From UBA6168 sp041741095 (GTDB taxonomy: Bacteria; Bacteroidota; Bacteroidia; Chitinophagales; Saprospiraceae), in NCBI GenBank assembly GCA_041741095.1, contig JBGSKQ010000095.1, forward strand, positions 310,001-374,000: a DNA stretch of 64,000 nt. Direction: 5' to 3'. Shown one piece after another: positions 8,002-17,082 of the stretch (the first letter of the stretch is position 1; each line of letters begins with the position of its first letter). Under the pieces are notes generated by a model. It worked only from the letters and a program-made list of their open reading frames with translations, was not told where the DNA came from and did not search any database. The position numbers and the translations under genes are program-made.

Positions 8002-10764
8002 TTACCCCATTGGATACTGAAATGAATACGTCCCACTTCCTAATTCTATTTCCACATCTTCGCCTTTTTGTGAAAATCGGTGGATGCCATTGCCCGTTTT
8101 AAGCTCCTTTATCCCTTCAACTTTTGCTTTGGGTAAAATAAGCGTCGCAGATGTGTTGGCAGGAATAGTCAGCGTGACATTCAGTAGCTTGTTGTCCAAC
8201 TTCCAGCCCGACTCAATTTTTCCACAAGGAGACTCGTGCCAGGCTTTGGCATAGGTCAGTTTTCCTCCTGGTTGTGGCTTAATAATAATGTGCTTGTAAC
8301 CGGGCTGTTGTTCGTCAATGTCAATCCCCGCAACAGTGCGGTAGAGCCAGTCGCCAATTGCACCATAGGCATAATGGTTAAATGAGTTCATGCTCGCTTC
8401 CTCGAATGTACTGTCGGGTTTGATGCCGTCCCAGCGCTCCCAAATTGTGGTGGCGCCCATTTTCACGGGGTACAGCCAAGAAGGGTAGGATTCCTGCATC
8501 AGCAGTTCGTAGGCGACATCGGGGTGGCCGAAGCGGCTGAGGACGTGGTTGATGTAAGGCGTCCCGAGGAACCCGGTAGTTATGTGGTTGTCATAACGGC
8601 GTATGTTTTCGACGAGGCGATTGGCAGCTTGTTGCCGCAAATTTTCAGGCAACAAATCAAATTGGAGCGCAATCACATAAGCAGTCTGCGTGGACGAACT
8701 TAACCTGCCGCTGGGCGTGACGTGCTCGTGATTGAAAGCAGTTTTTACTTTTTTTAAAAGTTCGGTGTAATAGGCGAGGTCTTCTTTTTTGCCCAAAACC
8801 TCGGCGGCACGGCGCACCAAATCGGTGGAATGGGCAAAAAATGCCTGGGTCAAAAAATACTTGTCCGTAATGGCGCTCACGCCGCTGTTGTCATTGTTTA
8901 CACTGTAAAAAAGCCAGTCGCCAAAGTGAAAACCAGTGTCCCAGACATGGTCGTCGCCCGCCTCTTTTTCCATAAAAGCGACCCATGCCTTCATGCTTTC
9001 ATATTGACGTTCGAGCAAGCGTTTGTCGCCAAAGGCAAGGTAAGTGTTCCAAGGCAGGATGGTCGCCACGTCGGCCCAGCCAGTTGAGCCGCCGGCCATT
9101 TTTGACCTTGGATCGAATGGCTTTATGCAGTTTGGCACCACGAAAGGAACATTGCCATTGTCGCCCTGATCCAGTGCAACATCAGCCAGCCATTTGGTAT
9201 AAAACGCAGCGCAATCGTAATTAAAATTGGCGGTGCGGCTGAAGGCCTGCGCATCGCCAGTCCAGCCCAGGCGCTCATCTCGTTGGGGGCAGTCAGTCGG
9301 CACATCCAGGAAATTGCCTTTTTGCCCCCATTGGATGTTGCTTTGCAATTGGTTGACCAATGGATTGGAACATTCAAAGCCGCCAGATTTTTCCAAATCG
9401 GAATGAATGACAATCCCAGTTAAATTGTCCAAAGTAAGCTCGCCGGGAAACCCTTCCACTTTCACATATCGGAAGCCCATGAAGGTGAAATGTGGCTCAT
9501 AGGTTTCTTCGCCGGTGCCTTTTAAAGTGTATTGCAAGCGGGTGAGCGCCGCCCGCATATTTTCTATGTAAAAATTGCCCGCTTTGTCGAGCACTTCGGC
9601 ATGTTGCAGTTTGATGGTCGTCCCGGCATTTCCTTTTACTTTCAGCCGAACCCAGCCCACCATGTTTTGGCCAAAATCAAAAACCGTTTCATCGGCAGGG
9701 GTGTGAATGATTTTAATGGGTTTTATCTCTTGTATTTTTTTCACGGGAGGGCCAATTGGTTCTACGAGGTTCGCCTTATCCAATGAAGCAGTTTTTACTG
9801 GCCTCCAATCATGATCGTCAAAACTTGGTTTGGTCCAATTGGGTTTTTCAAACTGGGCATTATAAATCTCGCCATTGTATATATCCGATTCGATGATAGG
9901 CCCGGTTTCCGCTTTCCAGGAGCCATCTGTCATGATTCGTTGCGTTTTCCCATTTTTATACGTGATTTCCAATTGCATCAGCAAGGCCAATTTTGAACCA
10001 TAGGTGTTGCGGTTTCCTCCCCAGCCGAGGTTTCCACGCCACCAGCCGTCGCCCAGTAGTACCCCGATGGCATTTTCTCCATTTTGTAAAAATTGGGTGA
10101 CATCGAATGTTTGGTATTGGAGGCGCTTGTGGTAGCTCGTCCAGCCAGGCGTAAAAAGCTCGTCGCCTACTTTTTTGCCATTGATTTCTGCACGGTAAAG
10201 GCCGTGCGACGTGGCGTACAACCTGGCGCTTTTAATTTCGCCATTGAGCCTGAAAGATTTGCGCAGCATGGGGCTTGGCTGCGAATGGGTGGAGTCTTCC
10301 TCCCAATTTGGGCTAATCCAGGTAGCAGACCATTCGTTGGGTAAGAGCAAGCCCATTTCCCAAAATGCAAGCTCGCTCCAGCCGGAGTTGTTGCCTTTGT
10401 TGTCCCATACCCGTACCTGCCAGTAGCAGCGTTGCCGGGGCTTCAAAGGCTGTCCGCCATACACTACTTGATTGGATTGGTCGGAGGTGATTTTTCCGGA
10501 ATCCCACAGCAGTTTTTTGCCACTTTTCAAATCAGCACCGCTGGCTGCAACCCTGATATGGTAGGCTGACTGCATCACATCTTTATGATTGGACAACAAT
10601 TCCCAATTCAGCCGTGGCTGCATTTCACCCATTCCAATGGGGTTGGTTTTGTATTCCGTGCGGAGGTTGGCGGTAGAAAGATTTGGGCTTTTGCTGGATT
10701 GCCCCAAAACTGTGAATTGAAATAAGGCAAGCAATAACGAAAGGATGTGTGTTAGTTTTTTCAT
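8002..10764 (-). CDS. Secreted alpha-L-rhamnosidase, GH78
   Basis: A 920-residue protein with a signal peptide (residues 1-21, ending TVLGQ). The domain order fits bacterial GH78 enzymes: N-terminal beta domains with WISPNWE and the rhamnosidase N domain (about 150-330), a concanavalin-like domain with FDFGQNMVGWVRLKVKG (about 370), the (alpha/alpha)6 catalytic barrel (about 450-800) and a C-terminal beta domain. The family signature DCPQRDERLGWTGDAQ (about residue 490) carries the catalytic acidic residues, and TTIWERWDGI is also present. It removes terminal L-rhamnose from polysaccharides or glycosides. Start is the ATG at 10764. It faces GH30 across a palindromic repeat and is divergent from iscS. 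Confidence 0.95.
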   Translation of the reverse strand: MKKLTHILSLLLALFQFTVLGQSSKSPNLSTANLRTEYKTNPIGMGEMQPRLNWELLSNHKDVMQSAYHIRVAASGADLKSGKKLLWDSGKITSDQSNQVVYGGQPLKPRQRCYWQVRVWDNKGNNSGWSELAFWEMGLLLPNEWSATWISPNWEEDSTHSQPSPMLRKSFRLNGEIKSARLYATSHGLYRAEINGKKVGDELFTPGWTSYHKRLQYQTFDVTQFLQNGENAIGVLLGDGWWRGNLGWGGNRNTYGSKLALLMQLEITYKNGKTQRIMTDGSWKAETGPIIESDIYNGEIYNAQFEKPNWTKPSFDDHDWRPVKTASLDKANLVEPIGPPVKKIQEIKPIKIIHTPADETVFDFGQNMVGWVRLKVKGNAGTTIKLQHAEVLDKAGNFYIENMRAALTRLQYTLKGTGEETYEPHFTFMGFRYVKVEGFPGELTLDNLTGIVIHSDLEKSGGFECSNPLVNQLQSNIQWGQKGNFLDVPTDCPQRDERLGWTGDAQAFSRTANFNYDCAAFYTKWLADVALDQGDNGNVPFVVPNCIKPFDPRSKMAGGSTGWADVATILPWNTYLAFGDKRLLERQYESMKAWVAFMEKEAGDDHVWDTGFHFGDWLFYSVNNDNSGVSAITDKYFLTQAFFAHSTDLVRRAAEVLGKKEDLAYYTELLKKVKTAFNHEHVTPSGRLSSSTQTAYVIALQFDLLPENLRQQAANRLVENIRRYDNHITTGFLGTPYINHVLSRFGHPDVAYELLMQESYPSWLYPVKMGATTIWERWDGIKPDSTFEEASMNSFNHYAYGAIGDWLYRTVAGIDIDEQQPGYKHIIIKPQPGGKLTYAKAWHESPCGKIESGWKLDNKLLNVTLTIPANTSATLILPKAKVEGIKELKTGNGIHRFSQKGEDVEIELGSGTYSFQYPMG

Positions 10765-10939
10765 GTTTTACCGTTGTTTTGAAAATTGGGTCTTTTAGGG
10801 TAAAACCAAAAATGAATTGGCGAAATCATTGATTGATTGGGGTGAAAGGTAAAATTTTACGGCTATTTTGCTGCGAAAAATTTCATGGCTGAAAAGGTAT
10901 AAAATGACATTTGACAAAACCAATTCTGTCATATTCTGT

Positions 10940-10947
10940 TATATTTG
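10940..10947 (+). promoter_or_regulatory. Bacteroidota -7 promoter element of the isc operon
   Basis: TATATTTG matches the TAnnTTTG -7 consensus and lies 37 bases before the iscS ATG. A TTTG at 10910-10913 is the only candidate for the -33 box but is spaced wider than usual. Confidence 0.55.
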
Positions 10948-10950
10948 CGC

Positions 10951-10967
10951 TTTAGATTAAATCTAAA
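10951..10967. promoter_or_regulatory. Perfect palindrome at the predicted isc transcription start (candidate operator)
   Basis: TTTAGATT-A-AATCTAAA is an exact 8-bp inverted repeat with a 1-base centre, 4 bases after the -7 box. That position suits a repressor site such as one for an Rrf2/IscR-type regulator. This is inference: no such regulator gene is in the window. Confidence 0.4.
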
Positions 10968-10984
10968 TAAACATAAAATTGAAC

Positions 10985-12202
10985 ATGCGAGCCAGGAAAA
11001 TTTATCTTGACAATAACGCCACCACGCCCTGCGATCCGAGAGTCGTAGAAGCGATGGTGCCCTATTTTTTTGAACATCACGGCAATGCGGCCAGCCGCAG
11101 CCACCCATTTGGTTGGGAGGCGGAAGAGGCTGTTGACTACGCCCGTGAGCAGGTGGCTAAATTGATTGATGCCGACCCAAAAGAAATCGTTTTTACTTCA
11201 GGAGCAACAGAATCCGACAACCTTGCCCTGAAAGGTGTTTTTGAAATGTACGCCCGCAAAGGCAACCATATTATCACGACAAAAACGGAGCATAAAGCCG
11301 TGCTCGACACTTGCCACAAGCTGGAAAAACAAGGTGCCGAGGTGACTTTTTTGGAAGTAAAAAACGACGGTTTGGTTGATTTGGCAGAACTGGAAGCAGC
11401 TATAAAGCCGAGCACCATTTTGGTCTCCATCATGTGGGCCAACAACGAAACGGGCGTCATTCAACCCATGAAAGAAATCGGGGAAATTTGCGCCAAACAC
11501 GGTGTCCTGTTTTTCAGCGATGCCACCCAGGCTGTCGGCAAAATCAAAACCCACCCTAGGGAATTGGGCATCCATTTGATGGCTTTTTCCGCCCATAAAA
11601 TGTACGGCCCCAAAGGGGTTGGCGCCCTGTACGTCAGCCGCAAAAACCCACGGGTGAAAGTAACCGCACAAATGGACGGTGGTGGCCATGAGCGTGGCAT
11701 GCGTTCCGGCACATTGAACGTTCCCGGCATTGTGGGCTTAGGCAAAGCGGCCGAAATTGCCATGAAAGAAATGGATCAAGATGCAGTCCGCTTGAGCCGC
11801 CTGCGTGACAAGCTGGAAAACGGCTTTTTGCAATTGGAAGAAATTTATGTGAACGGCAACCGTGAAAACCGGATGCCTCATGTAACCAATATTTCCTTTA
11901 AACATGTGGAGGGTGAAGGCTTGATGATGACATTCAACCAAGAGATTGCCCTGTCATCGGGTTCGGCCTGTACTTCAGCCTCCTTGGAGCCTTCTTATGT
12001 GTTGATTGCACTGGGATTGGGCGACGATTTGGCACACTCTTCCCTGCGTTTTAGTTTGGGACGTTTCACTACGGAGGAAGATGTGGATTATGCAGTCCAA
12101 GCGATTTCCAAGGGAGTGCAGCACATGCGTGACCTAAGCCCAATTTGGGAAATGTACAAAGAAGGCGTGGACCTGACCCAAGTGGAATGGTCGGAGCACT
12201 AA
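10985..12202 (+). CDS. iscS: Cysteine desulfurase IscS
   Basis: A 405-residue class-I cysteine desulfurase, a PLP enzyme that takes sulfur from cysteine for Fe-S cluster assembly. The N-terminus reads KIYLDNNATTPCDPRV, the PLP lysine lies in SAHKMYGPKGVGALYV, and the sulfur-carrying cysteine is in SSGSACTSASLEPSYV. The start is the ATG at 10985; a TTG two codons upstream is less likely. It is the first gene of iscS-iscU-iscA (gaps of 53 and 25 bases) and has its own promoter region. No hscA, hscB or ferredoxin gene follows. Confidence 0.95.
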   Translation: MRARKIYLDNNATTPCDPRVVEAMVPYFFEHHGNAASRSHPFGWEAEEAVDYAREQVAKLIDADPKEIVFTSGATESDNLALKGVFEMYARKGNHIITTKTEHKAVLDTCHKLEKQGAEVTFLEVKNDGLVDLAELEAAIKPSTILVSIMWANNETGVIQPMKEIGEICAKHGVLFFSDATQAVGKIKTHPRELGIHLMAFSAHKMYGPKGVGALYVSRKNPRVKVTAQMDGGGHERGMRSGTLNVPGIVGLGKAAEIAMKEMDQDAVRLSRLRDKLENGFLQLEEIYVNGNRENRMPHVTNISFKHVEGEGLMMTFNQEIALSSGSACTSASLEPSYVLIALGLGDDLAHSSLRFSLGRFTTEEDVDYAVQAISKGVQHMRDLSPIWEMYKEGVDLTQVEWSEH

Positions 12203-12255
12203 ACCTACAAGTATTTGAAAATCATCATTTTAGAAAACAATAAAATCATCTGATT

Positions 12256-12669
12256 ATGGCATATTCCAATAAAGTTCTTGAGCATTTTAAAAATCCACGC
12301 AACGTTGGTACACTCGACAAAAGCCAGAAAAACGTCGGTACGGGCCTCGTCGGTGCGCCTGAATGTGGCGACGTGATGCGCCTACAAATTGAAGTGGACG
12401 ACGCCACGGGTGTTATTAAAGATGCGAAATTCAAAACCTTTGGTTGCGGCTCCGCCATTGCATCGTCTTCTTTGGCCACTGAATGGCTGAAAGGCAAATC
12501 GGTAGAAGATGCCCTGAAAATTGACAACATGGAAATCGTGGAAGAATTGGCCTTGCCGCCCGTGAAGATCCACTGTTCCGTTTTGGCAGAAGACGCTATC
12601 AAAGCCGCCATTGCCGATTACAAGAAAAAGAACGGCATTGAAGTGGAAGCTGAAATGGCAACTGCTTGA
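12256..12669 (+). CDS. iscU: Fe-S cluster scaffold IscU
   Basis: A 137-residue scaffold on which [2Fe-2S] clusters are assembled with sulfur from IscS. The conserved ligands are all present: C37 and D39 in APECGDV, C64 in TFGCGSA, and H106-C107 in VKIHCSVLAED. The chaperone-binding LPPVK motif (residues 100-104) is intact, so a HscA-like partner is expected elsewhere in the genome. Length matches the family (about 130 residues). Second gene of the isc operon. Confidence 0.96.
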   Translation: MAYSNKVLEHFKNPRNVGTLDKSQKNVGTGLVGAPECGDVMRLQIEVDDATGVIKDAKFKTFGCGSAIASSSLATEWLKGKSVEDALKIDNMEIVEELALPPVKIHCSVLAEDAIKAAIADYKKKNGIEVEAEMATA

Positions 12670-12694
12670 TTTTCAGTAATAAACGACAAGAAAA

Positions 12695-13021
12695 ATGGTT
12701 TTTGTAGCTGAAAGCGCAAAGCAAAAAATCAGAGAAATAATGTCCAGGGAAGGCTTGGGCGAGGATTATTTCGTCAGGGTTTCCGTGACCAGTGGAGGCT
12801 GTTCAGGCCTCACTTACAACATGGATTTTGACAATGAAAACCATCCCAACGATCAGGTTTTCGAGGACAATGGTATAAAGGTCGTTACGGATTTGAAAAG
12901 CTTCCTTTACCTGTTCAATTCCACCCTCGAATTCAGTGGTGGACTGGAGGGAAAGGGCTTTGCATTCAACAACCCAAACGCCTCCAGGACATGTGGCTGC
13001 GGCGAAAGTTTCTCTGTGTAA
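12695..13021 (+). CDS. iscA: Iron-sulfur assembly protein IscA
   Basis: A 108-residue A-type carrier protein that hands Fe-S clusters to target proteins. The three invariant cysteines are visible: C36 in SGGCSGLTY and C100/C102 in TCGCGESF at the C-terminus. Third and last gene of the isc operon; a strong terminator follows 35 bases later. Whether it is IscA, SufA or ErpA by function cannot be settled from sequence, but the neighbours favour IscA. Confidence 0.93.
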   Translation: MVFVAESAKQKIREIMSREGLGEDYFVRVSVTSGGCSGLTYNMDFDNENHPNDQVFEDNGIKVVTDLKSFLYLFNSTLEFSGGLEGKGFAFNNPNASRTCGCGESFSV

Positions 13022-13056
13022 AACAACAAAAATTAAAATCTCATAGCTTTGAGCGA

Positions 13057-13090
13057 AGCTCCAATGAAGATCTTCATTGGGGCTTTTTTT
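13057..13090 (+). terminator. Rho-independent terminator of the isc operon
   Basis: The stem AGCTCCAATGAAGA pairs with TCTTCATTGGGGCT (13057-13070 with 13071-13084, one G-T wobble), followed by a T-run to 13090. The ATG of the next gene begins at 13091, directly after the T-run. Confidence 0.88.
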
Positions 13091-14071
13091 ATGATGAAAA
13101 AAATCCTTGTCATCCAAACGGCCTTTATCGGCGATGTGGTGCTGGCCACTTCGGTTGTGGAAAAGCTAAATCAGTTTTTTCCCAAGGCGAGTATTGATTT
13201 TTTGTTGCGAAAAGGCAATGAGGGTTTGTTTGACGGGCATCCGTTTTTGAATGAAGTTTTAATCTGGGATAAAGGAACGGGTAAATACAAGAACCTAATT
13301 TCCTTGCTTTTTAAAATCAGAAAACGTGAATATGATTTGGTGGTGAACCTCCAGCGATTCTCTGCTTCCGGATTTTTAACAGCCATGTCAAAAGCCAAAA
13401 CAAGCATCGGTTTTGACAAAAATCCCTGGTCCTTTTTCTTTTCAAAAAAATACCCACATGTTATCGGTAATGGCCAGCACGAAGTGGAAAGAAACCTGTC
13501 GCTTATTGCTGATTTTACTGACAATCAATTAGTTAGGCCAAAACTTTATCCAAAACAAAATTCCCTTCCTTTTGAAATAAATACGGCCAGTTACATCACC
13601 ATTTCTCCTGCATCGGTTTGGTTCACCAAGCAATTTCCCGCCACCAAATGGGAGGAAATGATAAGTGGAGTAGGGGAGGAGATGAAAATTTTTTTATTAG
13701 GGGGAAAGTCGGATGTGGCAATGTGCCAGGCCATCAAAAACAAATTTCCCAACCGCCAGATTGAGGTGCTGGCTGGCCAATTGAGTTTCCTGCAATCCGC
13801 TGCTTTGATGAAAAATGCCCGGATGAATTTCGTCAACGACTCTGCGCCGCTGCACTTGGCCTCTGCGGTCAATGCCCCGGTAACGGCTGTATTTTGCTCC
13901 ACCGTTCCTGCTTTTGGATTTACCCCACTTTCCGACAATTCTTTTGTAGTTGAAACGGAAGAAAAACTTGATTGCCGTCCTTGCAATTTACATGGAAAAA
14001 AAGCCTGCCCAAAAGGACATTTCAAATGTGCCGATATTGATGTGGAAAGGCTTTTAGCAAAAATGAGATGA
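13091..14071 (+). CDS. Glycosyltransferase family 9 (heptosyltransferase-like)
   Basis: About 326 residues. It opens with KKILVIQTAFIGDVVLATSVVEKL, the GT9 start (ADP-heptose:LPS heptosyltransferase family), and ends with the nucleotide-sugar part containing NFVNDSAPLHLASAVNAPVTAVF. A cysteine-rich C-terminus (CRPCNLHGKKACPKGHFKC) is common in the family. It would add a sugar to LPS core or a related envelope glycan on the cytoplasmic face. The frame stays open upstream to 13049, but that stretch is the isc terminator, so ATG 13091 (or 13094) is the start. Transcription may depend on read-through, since no promoter room is left. Its 3' end lies about 40 bases before glpK. Confidence 0.88.
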   Translation: MMKKILVIQTAFIGDVVLATSVVEKLNQFFPKASIDFLLRKGNEGLFDGHPFLNEVLIWDKGTGKYKNLISLLFKIRKREYDLVVNLQRFSASGFLTAMSKAKTSIGFDKNPWSFFFSKKYPHVIGNGQHEVERNLSLIADFTDNQLVRPKLYPKQNSLPFEINTASYITISPASVWFTKQFPATKWEEMISGVGEEMKIFLLGGKSDVAMCQAIKNKFPNRQIEVLAGQLSFLQSAALMKNARMNFVNDSAPLHLASAVNAPVTAVFCSTVPAFGFTPLSDNSFVVETEEKLDCRPCNLHGKKACPKGHFKCADIDVERLLAKMR

Positions 14072-14112
14072 AACCCTACCTTCACTGCCTACATTTTTCA
14101 AAACAAAACCTT

Positions 14113-15600
14113 ATGTCAAAATACATCCTCGCCCTCGACCAAGGGACGACCAGTTCCCGTGCCATCCTGTTTGATAAAAATGGCAGCATCGTAGCTATTG
14201 AGCAACAAGAGTTTACGCAGTTTTACCCGAAACCAGGCTGGGTAGAACACGATGCCGACGAAATTTGGCGGACACAGCTCCAGGTTGCCCAGAAAGTGTT
14301 GAAAAACAATAAGATAGCTGCCCAGGATGTTGCTTCCATTGGTATCACCAACCAGCGTGAAACTACTGTCATTTGGAACAAACAAACGGGCGAACCTATC
14401 CACCACGCCATCGTCTGGCAGGACAGGCGCACGGCGGGAATTTGCGATCAACTAAAAAAGGACGGCCTCGAACCTTATGTGCGCCAAAACACAGGCCTTG
14501 TCATTGATGCTTATTTCTCTGGTACCAAGGCCAAATGGCTGCTGGAACATGTGAAAGGAGCCAGAAAAGCCGCCGAAAAAGGGGACTTGTTGTTCGGCAC
14601 GATTGATACTTGGCTGGTATGGAAACTGACTGGCGGCAAAGCGCACATTACCGATTATTCCAATGCTTCCCGTACGTTGCTTTTCAACATCAAATCCTTG
14701 GAGTGGGATAAAAAACTATTGGAGGCACTGGAAATCCCTGCCATTATTTTGCCGGAGGTATTGCCTTCCAGCCAGGTTTATGGTGAAACCTCACCTGCCT
14801 TGTTTGGTGCTTCCATTCCCATTTCCGGCATTGCTGGCGACCAACAGGCGGCTTTGTTTGGCCAAGCCTGCCATGAAAGCGGCATGGCAAAAAACACTTA
14901 CGGCACGGGTTGTTTTATGCTGATGAACACGGGTGAAACGCCCGTCCAGTCAAAATCAGGTTTGGTTACCACTATCGCCTGGGGGCTGAATGGTAAGGTA
15001 AATTATGCTTTGGAGGGCAGCGTTTTTATTGCCGGGGCAGCCGTGCAGTGGTTACGGGACGGCTTGAAAATGCTGGACACGGCGGCTGACAGCGAATATT
15101 TTGCCTCTAAAGTGGACGACACGGATGGTGTTTACGTAGTGCCAGCCTTTGCGGGTTTGGGTGCCCCGTATTGGGACATGTATGCCAGGGGGGCCATTTT
15201 CGGCCTGACCCGTGGCACGACCAAAGCCCATTTTGTACGGGCGACTTTGGAATCTTTGGCCTATCAAACCAAAGATGTGTTGATGGCGATGGAAAAAGAC
15301 GCCAAGGTGCCGCTGAAGGCTTTGCGGGTGGACGGAGGAGCCTGTTCCAATAATTTATTGATGCAATTCCAGTCCGATATTTTGGGCACAAAGGTGGAAC
15401 GGCCAAAAATCATCGAGACGACTGCATTGGGTGCGGCCTATTTGGCAGGATTGGCGGTTGGGTTTTGGAAAATGGCAGACATTTCAAAAAAATGGCAACT
15501 GGATCGTGCTTTCAACCCTGCGATGGGATCTGCCGAAAGAAATAAGCGCTATAAGGGCTGGCAAAAAGCAGTGGAAAGAAGTATGAAATGGGAAGAATGA
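14113..15600 (+). CDS. glpK: Glycerol kinase GlpK
   Basis: A 495-residue FGGY-family kinase that phosphorylates glycerol to glycerol 3-phosphate with ATP. It begins KYILALDQGTTSSRAILFD (phosphate-binding loop), has TNQRETTVIWNKQTG and AIVWQDRRT, the catalytic-base region ISGIAGDQQAALFGQ and VDGGACSNNLLMQFQSD near the C-terminus. Length is as expected (about 500). The open frame extends to 14068, overlapping the previous gene, but the conserved start is ATG 14113. No glpF or glpD is adjacent. Confidence 0.96.
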   Translation: MSKYILALDQGTTSSRAILFDKNGSIVAIEQQEFTQFYPKPGWVEHDADEIWRTQLQVAQKVLKNNKIAAQDVASIGITNQRETTVIWNKQTGEPIHHAIVWQDRRTAGICDQLKKDGLEPYVRQNTGLVIDAYFSGTKAKWLLEHVKGARKAAEKGDLLFGTIDTWLVWKLTGGKAHITDYSNASRTLLFNIKSLEWDKKLLEALEIPAIILPEVLPSSQVYGETSPALFGASIPISGIAGDQQAALFGQACHESGMAKNTYGTGCFMLMNTGETPVQSKSGLVTTIAWGLNGKVNYALEGSVFIAGAAVQWLRDGLKMLDTAADSEYFASKVDDTDGVYVVPAFAGLGAPYWDMYARGAIFGLTRGTTKAHFVRATLESLAYQTKDVLMAMEKDAKVPLKALRVDGGACSNNLLMQFQSDILGTKVERPKIIETTALGAAYLAGLAVGFWKMADISKKWQLDRAFNPAMGSAERNKRYKGWQKAVERSMKWEE

Positions 15601-15814
15601 GATTGAATGCCGTTTGTTATTCGCTTGTTAAAGGCATTTTCAAAATTTTAACAGTTTCTTAAAAGAAGAATTTTGTTCCAAAATGCACAAATCTGCGTTA
15701 CAGTTAATTGTGTGAGTTGTTGAAAAACAATTAAAATCTTAGGTCTTCTTGGTCATGTAAAATTTAATTCTGCCGTTTGAGCAAGCCAGGATTAGAACGA
15801 TTAGAAAAATGGCA

Positions 15815-15822
15815 TAAATTTG
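15815..15822 (+). promoter_or_regulatory. -7 promoter element before the small secreted protein
   Basis: TAAATTTG fits TAnnTTTG and lies 57 bases before the ATG at 15880. The 279-base gap after glpK contains nothing else I can name. Confidence 0.45.
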
Positions 15823-15879
15823 TGCCTCTATTAAAACGACAAAATTTTGTTTTACAGAATATCAAACACTTAAAAAGAA

Positions 15880-16266
15880 ATGCAGCGTAAATCTTTCCTC
15901 CTTAGCCTCGTCTTTGCTTTCGTTTTCATAGGTTTTACAAATGCGCAAAGCTTGGCTTCCGTAGAAAACAGTACCCTCCATTTTACTACCGCCGAAATCT
16001 CCCATCCCAACAGCGACAATTGGACTTTTTACCTGGATACTGAAAGCCAGGTGTACTACATTGATTTTGAAAACATCAGCGTGAACTTGAGCGACATCAT
16101 GGTGAAAGACCAAACCGGATCTGTCGTTAAGAGGGACGAACTGTGGAACTTGCCCGTGAACACGATCTATGAACTGGATTTAAAAGACTTAAAACCAGGC
16201 AATTATGAAATAGAACTCAGAACCTATACCGGCGTCATCAAAAAAGAAGTGACGGTTGCTGAATAA
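15880..16266 (+). CDS. Small secreted protein of unknown function
   Basis: A 128-residue product with a clear signal peptide (residues 1-22, ending TNAQS). The mature part is predicted all-beta, and its end (LKPGNYEIELRTYTGVIKKEVTVAE) resembles the last strands of the small beta-sandwich domains found in Bacteroidota secreted proteins. It is too short for a full T9SS sorting domain and lacks the usual PNP motif. It has its own promoter element and ends in a bidirectional terminator, so it is probably transcribed alone. I do not recognise a function. Confidence 0.8.
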   Translation: MQRKSFLLSLVFAFVFIGFTNAQSLASVENSTLHFTTAEISHPNSDNWTFYLDTESQVYYIDFENISVNLSDIMVKDQTGSVVKRDELWNLPVNTIYELDLKDLKPGNYEIELRTYTGVIKKEVTVAE

Positions 16267-16280
16267 AATTACAACTGTAC

Positions 16281-16323
16281 AAACAAAAAAGCCCGGTTGG
16301 ATTTTTCCAACCGGGCTTTTTTT
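16281..16323. terminator. Bidirectional terminator between convergent genes
   Basis: GCCCGGTTGGA (16291-16301) pairs with TCCAACCGGGC (16306-16316), with an A-run on the left and a T-run on the right. It can serve both the secreted protein gene (plus) and porT (minus). Confidence 0.92.
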
Positions 16324-16334
16324 GTTTTGGGAAA

Positions 16335-17069
16335 TTACCCTTCAAAATGCAATGAAATCGTGAGTGCCCTTGATAGGACTTTTTCAATTACATTCGATTC
16401 TTCCAGGTTGTCGTCGAAAATGAGGATGTTGTTCAGGCCATGTGAATATTTTATTTCAGGGGAAAATATAAAATAGGGCAGGAAGAACTGGATGCCCGCA
16501 CCGATTTCAAAAGCAAAATCGCTGGGGGCTATTTTGACTAAAGTTTCGGCTTGGCGGGATCTGGAATCGCTGGCCACGTCGAAGCCATATTTAACACCAG
16601 CCAGCACGAATAGGCGCAAATCGTGGAAGGGCACCGATTTATAGCGTACATGGAAAGGCATTTCCACAAAAACAGACTCGATTTTCCTCCGGGAAAATGG
16701 CCTGCCAGAATCGTCCTGCGTGGTATTGTAATTGAGGTTGCGTTCAGCAAACGAAAGCGTTGGCAGAAAGCGGATATCGAAATATTCACCGATTTTCAAG
16801 TTAGTCACAATGCCGAGGTTGAAGCCTGGGCCGGTCACCGATTCCACTACCCGGATGCTGTCGTTCAGCACAAATTTTTTGGACTGGAAAACCTTAAAAT
16901 TTGAAGTATTGTAGGCCAGTGTAATCCCAAAGTAGTAAGGCTTTTGGTTGAAATCCAAAAAGTTGTAATTGCCACGACTGCTTTGGGCGGCAAGTTCGAT
17001 GGTGCAAAAAGTCAAAACGGTGATTACGGCGAGGTAAACGGTTTTGGAAAGTCCAGGGAAGTTATTCAT
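16335..17069 (-). CDS. porT: PorT-like outer-membrane beta-barrel protein
   Basis: About 244 residues with a signal peptide (ending ELAAQSS), then alternating amphipathic strands of a PorT-type beta barrel, with aromatic-rich segments such as FFLPYFIFSPEIKYSHGLNN near the C-terminus. PorT is needed for type IX secretion in Porphyromonas and gliding Flavobacterium (family knowledge), which fits the four T9SS cargo genes in this window. The ATG at 17069 lies 13 bases after the ubiE stop, so the two genes form an operon; the longer frame to 17117 would overlap ubiE. The exact name is inferred from fold plus the ubiE neighbour; a generic PorT-family barrel is the alternative. Confidence 0.72.
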   Translation of the reverse strand: MNNFPGLSKTVYLAVITVLTFCTIELAAQSSRGNYNFLDFNQKPYYFGITLAYNTSNFKVFQSKKFVLNDSIRVVESVTGPGFNLGIVTNLKIGEYFDIRFLPTLSFAERNLNYNTTQDDSGRPFSRRKIESVFVEMPFHVRYKSVPFHDLRLFVLAGVKYGFDVASDSRSRQAETLVKIAPSDFAFEIGAGIQFFLPYFIFSPEIKYSHGLNNILIFDDNLEESNVIEKVLSRALTISLHFEG

Positions 17070-17082
17070 GCAATCAATCAAT

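Noticed and set aside
13049..13090. Longer start for the GT9 gene
   Set aside because: This stretch is the isc terminator hairpin and T-run.
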